Notes under the pieces: generated by a model
What the model was told of the DNA's origin: nothing
The model's database searches: none
What the model saw: only the letters and a program-made list of their open reading frames with translations
Made by a program: the position numbers and the translations under genes
Part shown: piece by piece, positions 1-5,228 of the stretch
Layout: every line of letters starts with the position of its first letter
How positions within the stretch are numbered: position 1 is the stretch's first letter
Assembly (NCBI GenBank): GCA_030636965.1
Contig: DAOVVW010000071.1
Span: forward strand, 1 to 5,985
Direction: 5' to 3'
DNA: 5,985 bases
Source: Pseudomonadota bacterium
Lineage (GTDB): Bacteria > BMS3Abin14

Positions 1-90
1 AACAACCGTTAACGCCAAAAACACAACCAGGCCACGGAAATGTGATCTGACATACTGCCTGTCCGCTGGAAGACAAGTAGAAACATTCAT
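1..90 (-). CDS. 5' end of an unidentified, probably membrane-anchored protein (cut by window edge)
   Basis: Only the first 30 codons are in the window, and they are open to the edge. The ATG (88-90) shares bases with the TGA stop of the upstream CinA-like gene in a 4-base ATGA overlap. A GAGG Shine-Dalgarno (99-102 on the reverse strand) lies 8 nt upstream, inside that gene. The visible protein has a polar, arginine-rich start (Arg11, Arg15, Arg19) followed from residue 20 by an uninterrupted hydrophobic stretch (GLVVFLALTVV). This fits the positive-inside flank of a first transmembrane helix or an uncleaved signal anchor. I do not recognise the family from so little sequence. The overlap implies translational coupling with the CinA-like gene. 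Confidence is for a real gene; membrane location is inference. Confidence 0.6.
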   Translation of the reverse strand, partial: MNVSTCLPADRQYVRSHFRGLVVFLALTVV

Positions 91-800
91 GTATTTATCC
101 TCTTTTTTAAAAACTCCATTGCCTCGGTAAGTTCACTCACGGACCTGCTCCTCAACACAAGCTTCACCCGAAAGCCCTCCTCCATTATCGGGTAAGAACC
201 GATCTTGACCTTACTGAACTTTTCCTGCGCTTCTGACAGAACTTCAGCTATCTCAGACTCATACCGGTCGGTGAGAAGCTGACTCCTCGCCAGAGTTTCA
301 CCTCTGAGCAGTTCGGTCAGTTCACCGAACATTGATTGTATCAGTTTAGGGATCCCCGGGAGAGATATTATATTCCCTGCGATAAACCCGGGTGCTGCGG
401 TGACCGGATTGGCAACCAGTCGAGAACCCGCAGGCAGTTTGGCAAGATCCCTTAATTTTTCCGTCAGAGGCCTTTTGACTTTCTCCTCCAGGAGCAGTAT
501 GACCTCTGCGTTCTCTTCCAGTTCCACACCCAGCACATTGGCAACAGCCTGTCTTGTGAGATCATCGTGTGTAGCTCCGATCCCGCCGGTTGTTATAACC
601 CACTGAAACCGCTCCCGCATCCAGTCCAGGTGTTCAACTATGAAAGACAGGTCATCCGGCAGCACGCAGGAGTAACGCAGGTCAGCGCCGAGCCTGAACA
701 GTTCGCTGGATATCCAGGCAAGATTCTCGTCAGCCACTTCTCCTAAAAGAATCTCGTCACCGATTACGGCTAATCCGATTGTGGGTTGCATTTTATCCAT
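87..800 (-). CDS. Stand-alone CinA N-terminal-type (MoaB/MogA-fold) domain protein
   Basis: This 237-residue protein of the molybdopterin-binding/CinA N-terminal family (COG1058-like) shows the family motifs in order: IGDEILLG at residues 13-20 (GTELLLG in CinA), TTGGIGATHDD at 70-80 (usual TTGGxGPTxDD), NPVTAAPGF at 131-139 and LPGIP at 147-151. A C-terminal alpha/beta part contains IGSYP at 200-204. Related domains bind molybdopterin, act on ADP-ribose-type nucleotides in CinA, or form the N-terminal part of eukaryotic FAD synthases. The C-terminal NMN deamidase (PncC) domain of full CinA is absent, so the exact reaction is unknown. Start: the frame runs open to a TTG at 863, but that part has no Shine-Dalgarno and enters repeat DNA. 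ATG at 800 has GAG 7 nt upstream. ATG at 791, with AAAGG 10 nt upstream, is nearly as good and would give 234 residues. Confidence 0.87.
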   Translation of the reverse strand: MDKMQPTIGLAVIGDEILLGEVADENLAWISSELFRLGADLRYSCVLPDDLSFIVEHLDWMRERFQWVITTGGIGATHDDLTRQAVANVLGVELEENAEVILLLEEKVKRPLTEKLRDLAKLPAGSRLVANPVTAAPGFIAGNIISLPGIPKLIQSMFGELTELLRGETLARSQLLTDRYESEIAEVLSEAQEKFSKVKIGSYPIMEEGFRVKLVLRSRSVSELTEAMEFLKKRINT

Positions 801-863
801 ACCTTTACTCAATTTGATCCTTGAACCATACAATACCGGTGCCTGATATGCGTTGTGGAACAA

Positions 864-950
864 GTTTTTAGTTGTTGGTTGTTAGTTGTTAGTAAAAGAT
901 AATTAATTCTACATATAACTATCAACCAACAACTTGCAACTAACAACTTA
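864..950. repeat. Heptad-built inverted repeat (hairpin), copy 1
   Basis: The left arm is four 7-base units, GTTTTTA, GTTGTTG, GTTGTTA and GTTGTTA (864-891), followed by GT. The loop is 24 AT-rich bases (894-917). The right arm is AC followed by TATCAAC, CAACAAC, TTGCAAC and TAACAAC (920-947), then TTA. The arms pair in a single register without gaps, with about 24 of 30 positions Watson-Crick paired. The unit length of 7 is kept throughout. No U-run follows, and the position between divergent genes argues against a simple terminator role. A second element of the same plan lies at 5129-5213. Confidence 0.85.
896..925 (-). promoter_or_regulatory. Possible sigma-70-type promoter for the CinA-like gene
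   Basis: Reading leftward, TTGATA (920-925, 5 of 6 to the -35 consensus) and TATCTT (896-901, 4 of 6 to the -10 consensus) are separated by 18 bases. Transcription would start near 889, leaving a leader of about 90 nt before the ATG at 800. The -35 box lies in the innermost heptad of the right arm and the -10 box in the loop of the repeat, so hairpin formation and promoter use could interfere. The DNA is AT-rich and chance matches are likely, so this is a weak call. Confidence 0.25.
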
Positions 951-992
951 GTGCCGATACTCTAGCACTATAACCACAAAAACTTAATTAAT

Positions 993-1021
993 TTGACAGT
1001 CAGGGCAATAGGGGTTAATTT
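993..1021 (+). promoter_or_regulatory. Possible sigma-70-type promoter for the purM block
   Basis: A perfect TTGACA (993-998) is followed after 17 bases by TAATTT (1016-1021), which matches only 3 of 6 bases of TATAAT. Transcription would begin near 1028, giving a leader of about 54 nt before purM. The exact -35, its spacing and its place upstream of a rightward gene block support the call. The poor -10 box limits it and could mean an activator is needed. Confidence 0.4.
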
Positions 1022-1045
1022 GGTTCTGCCCTGGATAAAACCACG

Positions 1046-1074
1046 TAACATAACTAACGACTAACTCTAACTAT
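1046..1074. repeat. TAAC-rich degenerate repeat tract in the purM leader
   Basis: TAAC occurs five times, beginning at 1046, 1051, 1055, 1062 and 1068. One full heptad, TAACGAC (1055-1061), is close to the TAACAAC unit of the two hairpins. Spacing is irregular (5, 4, 7 and 6 bases) and there is no opposing arm. It looks like a decayed or partial relative of the hairpin repeat. It ends 7 bases before the purM ATG and fills the place where a ribosome site would normally lie. Confidence 0.5.
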
Positions 1075-1081
1075 TCCACCT

Positions 1082-2119
1082 ATGAAAAAGACAAGATACG
1101 TTGACGCCGGTGTCGATATTGCAGCCGCAAGTGAGGCCAAGAAACGTATCTCCGGTATCGTAAAATCTACGCACGGAGCCTCTGTTCTCGGGGGAATCGG
1201 TGGGTTCGGGGGCCTGTTTTCCATGGAGGATCTGCCTCACGATCCCATCCTGGTATCCAGCATCGACGGGGTTGGAACAAAGCTCAAACTTGCTTTCCTC
1301 CTTGGCCGCCATAGCACCGTTGGTATCGACCTCGTAAACCACTGTGTTAACGACATTCTTGTTCAGGGCGCCCGGCCCTTATTCTTTCTGGATTACCTCG
1401 CAACCGGACGTCTGGAGCCTGGCGTTGTGGAAGAGGTTGTGAGCGGCATTGCAGCCGCCTGCCGGGAGGCGGACTGCGCCCTCCTGGGCGGCGAAACCGC
1501 TGAGATGCCCGGCTTTTATGCTGAAAGTGAATATGATCTTGCCGGAACGATAGTGGGTGTAGTTTCCAGGGAAAAATTGATCACTGGCAGCAGGATACAG
1601 GCAGGCGACGTGATTCTCGGACTAGCGTCATCGGGTTTGCATACCAACGGCTACTCTCTGGCCCGCAAGGTCCTCCTCGAGGACGGAGAACTGTCCCTAT
1701 CAGACATACCCGGGGATCTGAGACAACCCCTTGGAGAAGAACTGCTGGAGCCTCACAGGTGTTATGCACAAGCTCTATTACCTCTTACCGAAGATTCGGC
1801 CATCAGAGGAATGGTTCACATTACCGGCGGAGGATATGAGGGCAATATTCCCAGGGTGATCCCCAAGGAACTTGCTGCCTCGATTGACAAAAAACTCTGG
1901 CCAGTGCATCCCATATTCCGACTGATCGCGCAAATGGGGAATGTGCCGACAGAAGAGATGTACAGAACATTCAATATGGGCCTCGGGATGATCGTTATCG
2001 TTTCGGCGGATGATTTGACACGGGTTTCAGATGCCCTTGAAAAAGCTGGAGAACAAGTTTACGAGATCGGGACTGTGAGGAAGCGAACCATGGAAGATCC
2101 GCCTGTAATTTTTGTCTGA
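1082..2119 (+). CDS. purM: Phosphoribosylformylglycinamidine cyclo-ligase (AIR synthetase)
   Basis: PurM closes the imidazole ring: it converts FGAM and ATP to aminoimidazole ribotide, ADP and phosphate, step 5 of cytosolic de novo purine synthesis. At 345 residues it is full family length. Conserved blocks appear in order: YVDAGVDI (6-13), IGGFGGLF (39-46), SSIDGVGTKLKLA (59-71, the ATP-binding loop), GIDLVNHCVNDI (81-92), LGGETAEMPG (135-144), SSGLHTNGYSL (183-193), HITGGGYEGNIPR (246-258) and FNMGLGM (297-303). The N-terminus aligns with the family at this ATG, and the only upstream in-frame codons before a stop offer no start. No Shine-Dalgarno is visible, since a TAAC-rich tract occupies that space. 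It heads a close-packed rightward block, with purN 14 nt downstream. Nothing suggests damage. Confidence 0.97.
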   Translation: MKKTRYVDAGVDIAAASEAKKRISGIVKSTHGASVLGGIGGFGGLFSMEDLPHDPILVSSIDGVGTKLKLAFLLGRHSTVGIDLVNHCVNDILVQGARPLFFLDYLATGRLEPGVVEEVVSGIAAACREADCALLGGETAEMPGFYAESEYDLAGTIVGVVSREKLITGSRIQAGDVILGLASSGLHTNGYSLARKVLLEDGELSLSDIPGDLRQPLGEELLEPHRCYAQALLPLTEDSAIRGMVHITGGGYEGNIPRVIPKELAASIDKKLWPVHPIFRLIAQMGNVPTEEMYRTFNMGLGMIVIVSADDLTRVSDALEKAGEQVYEIGTVRKRTMEDPPVIFV

Positions 2120-2123
2120 TCAT

Positions 2124-2130
2124 GGAGGGG
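2124..2130 (+). promoter_or_regulatory. Ribosome binding site deciding the purN start
   Basis: GGAGGGG stands just before the ATG at 2134, with 5 nt between GGAGG and the start. An earlier in-frame ATG at 2122 overlaps this element and would add four residues (MEGK) absent from the family. The site therefore favours 2134. Confidence 0.8.
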
Positions 2131-2133
2131 AAA

Positions 2134-2745
2134 ATGAAAAAGATAGGGGTACTGGTTTCGGGAGGCGGAAGCAATCTTCAGTCTATTATTGATTCCATTG
2201 AGGCCGGTAAGATAGATGGCGTGTCTATTTCGGTAGTGATAAGCAACAAGGAGGACGCCTTCGGGTTGACCAGGGCACAGAAGCACAACATACCTCCTGT
2301 TGTTGTAAAGCATGGCGACTATCCTGACCGTGAAGAGTTTGAAACCGAACTTATCAGGGTCCTTGACGAACATGAAGTGGATCTTGTTGTCCTCGCCGGA
2401 TTCATGAGGGTCCTGACTCCTCTTTTCGTTAACTACTATCACCACAGAATAGTAAATATCCATCCTGCGATCTTGCCCTCATTTCCAGGAACCCACGCTC
2501 AGCAGCAGGCCTTCGACTACGGAGTCCGGTTTTCCGGTTGTTCCACTCATTTTGTTGACGAGGGAACGGATACCGGTCCTGTTATCCTTCAGGCCATAGT
2601 GCCCGTTCTCCCAGACGATACCGCTGATACTCTCGGAAGCCGGATCCTTGTTGAGGAGCACCGGATCTTTCCGGAAACTATCAGGCTTTGGTCCGAGGGA
2701 AAGCTGTCGATAGAGGAAAGAAAGGTCAGGATCCTCGAAGACTGA
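2134..2745 (+). CDS. purN: Phosphoribosylglycinamide formyltransferase, folate-dependent (GART)
   Basis: PurN transfers the formyl group of 10-formyltetrahydrofolate to glycinamide ribonucleotide, step 3 of de novo purine synthesis. The 203 residues are normal for the family. SGGGSNLQ (9-16) is the phosphate-binding loop for the substrate. NIHPAILPSFPG (108-119) supplies Asn108 and His110, and GTDTGPVI (144-151) supplies Asp146; these correspond to catalytic Asn106, His108 and Asp144 of the E. coli enzyme. All three are present, so it should be active. The start at 2134 is chosen over 2122 because of the strong GGAGGGG element. It follows purM by 14 nt, the common purMN arrangement, and is almost surely cotranscribed with it. 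The formate-using enzyme PurT is a different fold and is excluded by these motifs. Confidence 0.97.
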   Translation: MKKIGVLVSGGGSNLQSIIDSIEAGKIDGVSISVVISNKEDAFGLTRAQKHNIPPVVVKHGDYPDREEFETELIRVLDEHEVDLVVLAGFMRVLTPLFVNYYHHRIVNIHPAILPSFPGTHAQQQAFDYGVRFSGCSTHFVDEGTDTGPVILQAIVPVLPDDTADTLGSRILVEEHRIFPETIRLWSEGKLSIEERKVRILED

Positions 2746-2764
2746 CCGGGCGGGAGAGAGGAAC

Positions 2765-2770
2765 AGGGGA
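2765..2770 (+). promoter_or_regulatory. Ribosome binding site of the oxidoreductase-like gene
   Basis: AGGGGA lies 10 nt before the ATG at 2781, in a purine-rich 35-nt spacer after purN. The reading frame is open further upstream to a TTG at 2688, but that part overlaps purN and encodes a lysine- and arginine-rich stretch that does not fit a Rossmann-type N-terminus. The site supports 2781. Confidence 0.6.
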
Positions 2771-2780
2771 ATTTAAGTAT

Positions 2781-4229
2781 ATGAAGAATATCTATCATCT
2801 CATCCTGCTGGGAACCCGGCTGCCACAGTTGGCTCTCGGCACCCTGATGGCTCGCTGGGGTCATAAAGTTCTAATAATAGATCAACACAAGGAAGAGAAT
2901 TTCACCGCTACCAAACGTAAACAGGGCTATATTTTCAGCAAGAGGCCGGCTCCCTTGTTCGGCCTTCATTCTGCCGGTCTTTTAAGGCATTTCCTGGACG
3001 AGATAGGCATAGGTAGGGTTCTCATCCAGAAATCTCATCCCTCAAATCCAGTGAGCTACCAGGTTGTTCTCCCCCGTTCGAGGATCAACGTAACAGCAAG
3101 CAGAGAGCAGCTTTTCGATGAGCTTTTCCGCGAGTTTCCGGATAGGATCGATACATTCCGGAAACTCTACAGCGAATGGGATCTCCTTGCCAGAAACTGG
3201 CATGACAGCTACCCGGACCTCGACTCCTTCGTTGAAAAGCGTCACCTGATAGCAGGCTTCTCTGCCCGGGCAAGAAACAGAATGAATGCCAGCCGGACCG
3301 AATCCATGGCAAAATCCCTGCGACAGAACGGAGGCGCCGGAAAATTCCTGTCTGTCCAGAACCACTTTCTGGGCTCATATCCCCTGGATGGGGCACCTGA
3401 AGCCCTTGCTGCCTCACTGATCCACAGCATCGGTCGCAGGGGAACATTTGAAGAGCCCACAGGAAGCTCCTCTCTGACCTCGCTTCTGGCAACAAGATTC
3501 CAGGAGTTCGGGGGAAAAATTGAGTACGGCGTTACGATAAAAAACATTAATATCCTTTCCAGATCCAGCGTTGAAGTAATTCTTGATGGCGATGAGAAAC
3601 GGCAGGCAAAATGTCTTGTGACCACATCCGGAATCGCTGATGGGCTCAAGGCTATTTCTGAAACATTCAACAAAAGGAAAGTGTCACCATCAAATCCGCT
3701 TGTTCCCGTGAGGTTTTACCTGGGTATAAAGGACTCTCTCGTTCCTGTGGGAATGGAGGACAATCTTCTCTACATGCCGGAAAAAGATGATGTCCTTCCC
3801 GGCAAAGGGGGATATTACCTTGCCCTGAGCCCAAAGGACTCCGAGATGGCACCGGAGGGTATGAGGGCAATGACTGTTACCATCCTTACCGAACCGGCAA
3901 GGCTTCCTGAGCTTGCCCAGGCACCGGGCAGCGACCTGAAAAGAGAGCTGATAAATGCCCTTGAAGCTATGATACCCTTTATAAATAAAGGATTGACGTT
4001 TGTCGGTTCGGACATGAGCGATTCAGAGAAGGGAATGGTTCCGAGACCCCTTGGTGGTGGCACGGTAGCCTGGAGTCCTGGTCTTGTCGGGAAGACCAAC
4101 GTACAATTCCTCTCCAGAAAGAGGATCGCACTTATCTCACCAACACCTTGGGAATTGGGTGTAGAGGGCGAAGTTATAAGTGCTCTAACAGCTGCCGTAG
4201 CCCTCAGGAAACTTGTCGGTTCCAAATAG
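2781..4229 (+). CDS. Phytoene-desaturase-like FAD/NAD(P)-binding oxidoreductase with degenerate dinucleotide motif
   Basis: This 482-residue protein is of uncertain function. Its outline resembles the CrtI/phytoene dehydrogenase-like flavoprotein family. A beta-alpha-beta start (YHLILLGTRLPQLALGTLMARWGHKVLIID, residues 5-34) occupies the FAD-binding position. A middle segment contains SSLTSLLATRFQEFGGKIEYG (230-250), then alternating strands up to CLVTTSG (278-284), like the second nucleotide-binding element of these enzymes. The C-terminus (PTPWELGVEGEVISALTAAVAL, 454-475) resembles the final FAD-contacting glycine turn and helix. The hallmark GxGxxG is absent: the turn reads GTRLPQ. Flavin may be held in another way, or the protein may be non-catalytic. 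No signal peptide or clear transmembrane helix is visible, so it is probably cytosolic or peripheral. It lies 35 nt after purN and 4 nt before the Memo gene. No carotenoid gene is nearby, so phytoene as substrate is not implied. The fold is inferred from pattern alone. Confidence 0.72.
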   Translation: MKNIYHLILLGTRLPQLALGTLMARWGHKVLIIDQHKEENFTATKRKQGYIFSKRPAPLFGLHSAGLLRHFLDEIGIGRVLIQKSHPSNPVSYQVVLPRSRINVTASREQLFDELFREFPDRIDTFRKLYSEWDLLARNWHDSYPDLDSFVEKRHLIAGFSARARNRMNASRTESMAKSLRQNGGAGKFLSVQNHFLGSYPLDGAPEALAASLIHSIGRRGTFEEPTGSSSLTSLLATRFQEFGGKIEYGVTIKNINILSRSSVEVILDGDEKRQAKCLVTTSGIADGLKAISETFNKRKVSPSNPLVPVRFYLGIKDSLVPVGMEDNLLYMPEKDDVLPGKGGYYLALSPKDSEMAPEGMRAMTVTILTEPARLPELAQAPGSDLKRELINALEAMIPFINKGLTFVGSDMSDSEKGMVPRPLGGGTVAWSPGLVGKTNVQFLSRKRIALISPTPWELGVEGEVISALTAAVALRKLVGSK

Positions 4230-4233
4230 CGAA

Positions 4234-5067
4234 ATGGGTTCCAAAGCAGATTCTGAAAAAGTCCGACAACCTGCTGTAGCGGGACAATTCTACCCCGGAG
4301 ATCCGGATAGCCTCCAGGTCCAGGTGGAATCGTACCTGCAGCCGGAGCCGCCTCTTTCCGGGGTCATCGGAGCAGTAATACCCCATGCTGGATATATCTA
4401 CTCCGGAGCTGTGGCTGGCGAGACCGTGTCTGTCCTCAATGTCCCGGACCGGGTTCTTATCCTGGGACCGAATCACACCGGCTGGGGCCCCGAGTTTTCC
4501 GGATATTCCGGCAGATCCTGGCAGATGCCCCCCGGCGCAGTCCGTATCGATGCAGATCTGGCAGACCAGATCCTTGAGCACGCACCGGGCGCCACAGCCG
4601 ATATCATGGCTCACTCTCAGGAACATTCCATTGAGGTACTGCTCCCCTTTCTCTATTACGCCAGGCAGGAAGAGTTTACTTTTGTTCCAGTGACAATATC
4701 CCGGATCAGTTCTGAGGCATGCCGTGATCTTGGTTCCTCCCTTGCCAGGATCATAGAAAACTCCGGTGAAGATATCCTTATAGTCGCAAGCTCGGATATG
4801 ACGCACCATGAAAGCCACTCTTCTGCCGAAAAAAAAGACGGAGCGGCCATCGAGAGGATACTTGACCTTGACCCTGATGGTCTAATCGATATCGTATCCG
4901 CCAGGAAGATAAGTATGTGCGGTATTATGCCTGTAGCGGTGATGCTGCATATTACTTCCGCCCTGGGTGCCTCCAGGACAAAGCTCATAAAATACAGTAC
5001 TTCAGGCGAGGTAAGCGGAGATTACGATCAGGTTGTGGGTTATGCGGGGATTGTCGTGTGTAAGTGA
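4234..5067 (+). CDS. Memo-family protein (AmmeMemoRadiSam system protein B)
   Basis: The 277 residues match the Memo family, a dioxygenase-like fold related to class III extradiol dioxygenases. RQPAVAGQFYPGD (11-23) is the family's opening signature. Human MEMO1 binds metal through two histidines and a cysteine; the equivalents here are His51 (IPHAGYIYSG), His81 (GPNHTGWG) and Cys229 (MCGIMP). HSQEHSIEVLLPFL (127-140) and SSDMTHHES (186-194) are also conserved. The bacterial reaction is not established to my knowledge. In many genomes Memo sits with AMMECR1 and a radical-SAM protein; neither is in this window. The start is uncertain: ATG at 4234 lies 4 nt after the upstream stop with no clear Shine-Dalgarno, while TTG at 4213 would overlap that gene by 17 nt and has AGGAA only 2 nt upstream. 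The gene is probably the last of the purM block. An eight-A run at 4829-4836 lies in frame. Confidence 0.93.
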   Translation: MGSKADSEKVRQPAVAGQFYPGDPDSLQVQVESYLQPEPPLSGVIGAVIPHAGYIYSGAVAGETVSVLNVPDRVLILGPNHTGWGPEFSGYSGRSWQMPPGAVRIDADLADQILEHAPGATADIMAHSQEHSIEVLLPFLYYARQEEFTFVPVTISRISSEACRDLGSSLARIIENSGEDILIVASSDMTHHESHSSAEKKDGAAIERILDLDPDGLIDIVSARKISMCGIMPVAVMLHITSALGASRTKLIKYSTSGEVSGDYDQVVGYAGIVVCK

Positions 5068-5128
5068 TCCTCCTTCGCAAATCAACACCTGTGATTGTCC
5101 GAGAATGATTCAACCTGTGTTGAGGCAA

Positions 5129-5213
5129 GTTGTTAGTGGTTAGTTGTTAGTTGATAGTCACTTGCAATATCCATGATTCTTGTACTAACAATTAACAACC
5201 AACAACTATCAAC
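5129..5213. repeat. Heptad-built inverted repeat (hairpin), copy 2
   Basis: The left arm is GTTGTTA, GTGGTTA, GTTGTTA and GTTGATA (5129-5156), then GT. The loop is 25 bases (5159-5183). The right arm is AC, then TAACAAT, TAACAAC, CAACAAC and TATCAAC (5186-5213). About 25 of 30 arm positions pair. Plan, unit length, unit number and loop length match the copy at 864-950, but the loop sequence differs and individual heptads carry different substitutions. It lies between two same-strand genes and ends 5 bases before the gltX Shine-Dalgarno, so it could mark an operon boundary or affect gltX translation. Function is unknown. Confidence 0.85.
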
Positions 5214-5218
5214 TCAAT

Positions 5219-5223
5219 GAGGA
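5219..5223 (+). promoter_or_regulatory. Ribosome binding site deciding the gltX start
   Basis: GAGGA sits 5 nt before the ATG at 5229. Another in-frame ATG at 5217 overlaps this element and would add four residues (MRNQ) with no ribosome site of its own outside the hairpin arm. The start at 5229 is preferred. Confidence 0.7.
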
Positions 5224-5228
5224 ATCAA

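Larger units (their letters stand above)
801..1081. other. Divergent intergenic region between the CinA-like gene and purM
   Basis: About 280 bases separate the two divergent starts. They hold the first heptad hairpin (864-950), a possible leftward promoter inside it (896-925), an AT-rich stretch, a possible rightward promoter (993-1021) and a TAAC-rich tract (1046-1074) adjoining the purM start. The first 63 bases next to the CinA-like start are open in its frame but look non-coding: they lack a ribosome site and their conceptual product matches nothing I know. I see no small ORF with a convincing ribosome site, no riboswitch-like fold and no recognisable PurR operator. Confidence 0.7.
5068..5228. 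other. Intergenic region between the Memo gene and gltX
   Basis: These 161 bases contain the second heptad hairpin (5129-5213) and the gltX ribosome site. Before the hairpin, TCAACAC (5082-5088) and GTGTTGA (5117-5123) could form a 7-bp stem around a 28-nt loop. No T-run follows it, so it is not a convincing terminator. I found no strong promoter for gltX. TTGCAA (5162-5167) with TACTAA (5183-5188) at 15-bp spacing is too poor to call. Confidence 0.6.

Noticed and set aside
1..16. AACAACCGTTAAC at the left edge as another heptad repeat copy
   Set aside because: It lies inside the open reading frame of the truncated gene, has only one partial unit and no second arm.
801..863. N-terminal extension of the CinA-like protein to a TTG at 863
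   Set aside because: No ribosome site precedes it, the start is TTG next to the repeat arm, and family members begin close to the IGDEILLG motif.
864..950. CRISPR array or transposon ends
   Set aside because: Units are 7 bases with no spacers, there is no transposase, and no target-site duplication is evident; a hairpin of short tandem units explains it.
2059..2463. Reverse-strand open frame opposite the purM/purN junction
   Set aside because: It spans two clearly recognised forward genes and their intergenic ribosome site.
2688..2780. Upstream extension of the oxidoreductase-like protein to a TTG inside purN
   Set aside because: It overlaps purN coding sequence, gives a highly basic stretch unlike a Rossmann-type N-terminus, and a ribosome site exists before ATG 2781.
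3042..3673. Several open frames on the reverse strand opposite the oxidoreductase-like gene
   Set aside because: They overlap one another and a well-supported forward gene, have no ribosome sites, and show no recognisable motifs; they are shadows of its codon pattern.
4204..4818. Reverse-strand open frame of about 200 codons opposite the Memo gene
   Set aside because: The forward strand encodes an unmistakable Memo protein; the reverse product has scattered cysteines and no family pattern.
5082..5123. Intrinsic terminator after the Memo gene from TCAACAC/GTGTTGA
   Set aside because: The stem is 7 bp with a 28-nt loop and no following T-run.
5162..5188. gltX promoter TTGCAA-15-TACTAA within the second hairpin
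   Set aside because: Spacing is short and the -10 matches only 3 of 6 positions.
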